Shown: piece by piece, positions 60,585 to 60,890 of the stretch
Layout of the letters: each line of letters opens with the position of its first letter
How positions within the stretch are numbered: position 1 is the first letter of the stretch
NCBI GenBank assembly: GCA_028277395.1
Contig: JANQGJ010000004.1
Coordinates: 1-60,890, forward strand
Source of the DNA: Bacteroidales bacterium
GTDB taxonomy: Bacteria > Bacteroidota > Bacteroidia > Bacteroidales > F082
DNA: 60,890 bases
Direction of reading: 5' to 3'
Program-made: the position numbers and the translations under genes
The notes under the pieces: model-generated
Told to the model about the DNA's origin: nothing
What the model saw: only the letters and a program-made list of their open reading frames with translations
The model's database searches: none

Positions 60585-60890
60585 TTACTCAATAACAACC
60601 TTCCTCACCCCCAAATCATTTCCATCACTTATCACCTTCACAAAGTACAACCCTTTTTGCCAGTTGGAAGTATTTATCGAAACTGAAGGTTCTAAAGGTT
60701 CAGGATTATAAACCAATCTTCCAAAAATATCATACACTTCAACATCCAGTTCTCTCACTGCATTTGAAGTGCTCATTATATTAAGCATTCCCCGTACCGG
60801 GTTTGGATAAACCACAAAGCCTGATAATTCAGACTTATTATCATCTGTTCCAAGGCATATGTAGGTATAAATATCCAGGCTGTTGCTCCA
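60585..60890 (-). CDS. T9SS-sorted surface protein, C-terminal end (5' truncated by window)
   Basis: The frame is open to the right edge. The visible 101 residues end in a T9SS type A sorting domain: VVYPNPVRGMLNIMSTSN, then ELDVEVYDIFGRLVYNP, INTSNWQKGLYFVKVISDGN and VRKVVIE. The stop codon lies only 4 bases from the right repeat, so before insertion this gene would have abutted the tRNA-Leu terminator. The function of the missing part is unknown. Confidence 0.85.
   Translation of the reverse strand, partial: WSNSLDIYTYICLGTDDNKSELSGFVVYPNPVRGMLNIMSTSNAVRELDVEVYDIFGRLVYNPEPLEPSVSINTSNWQKGLYFVKVISDGNDLGVRKVVIE

Overview
The window looks like chromosome from an AT-rich member of the Bacteroidota, probably an anaerobic or facultative marine/sediment lineage of the Bacteroidales-Marinilabiliales type. 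The signs are several large secreted proteins ending in type IX secretion (T9SS) sorting domains, many promoters of the Bacteroidota form TAnnTTTG, almost no Shine-Dalgarno sequences, a SusC-like/TonB receptor style, an HU-like/SPOR envelope protein, and a pyruvate:ferredoxin oxidoreductase (anaerobic pyruvate metabolism). Placement below phylum is inference.

Layout. 0-5.4 kb: tail of a Crp/Fnr regulator, two self-inhibited (class II) Fic proteins, a lipoprotein beta-carbonic anhydrase, small proteins and an outer-membrane barrel. 5.6-15.2 kb: a surface cluster of four T9SS cargo proteins (two with Asp-box propellers, one YCF48-like propeller, one PKD-like) around a TonB-dependent receptor. 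15.2-20.6 kb: a minus-strand housekeeping operon read GH3-family enzyme, deoxynucleoside kinase, kdsB, HU-like/SPOR protein, trmB, alkyltransferase-like protein, then a T9SS protein. 20.8-25.4 kb: a TPR histidine kinase coupled to a CYTH phosphohydrolase, a 1.2 kb gene-free stretch with a candidate structured small RNA, and a divergent phage-type repressor switch. 25.5-29.2 kb: a three-gene biotin-dependent acyl-CoA carboxylase operon. 29.3-49.5 kb: core genes: hybrid kinase, class II FBP aldolase, a four-repeat protein, a Cys-rich lipoprotein, a DHOD-like protein divergent from nifJ, e(P4) phosphatase, sppA, glucosaminidase, folK with a second deoxynucleoside kinase, an OmpA/TPR envelope protein, an RNA methylase and mutS.

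49.6-60.6 kb: tRNA-Gly(GCC) and tRNA-Leu(UAA) are followed by a 10.6 kb accessory island. The last 52 bases of tRNA-Leu plus its terminator (84 bp, 49832-49915) are repeated exactly at 60497-60580. This is the signature of integration into a tRNA gene with the crossover in the anticodon loop. No integrase is visible inside. The island holds a TetR/SRPBCC cassette, a PadR/membrane-protein cassette, two beta-lactamase-fold serine hydrolases, a prolyl oligopeptidase and an alpha/beta hydrolase that each carry one in-frame stop, and a PDDEXK (DUF1016) nuclease gene bracketed by 37-bp direct repeats. Just beyond the island the chromosome resumes with the 3' end of another T9SS protein.

The observations most worth following are the tRNA-Leu island without a recombinase, the repeat-bracketed DUF1016 cassette, the two single-stop lesions, and the candidate small RNA at 23.67-23.80 kb whose two long stems are interleaved and so mutually exclusive, one of them being a terminator.
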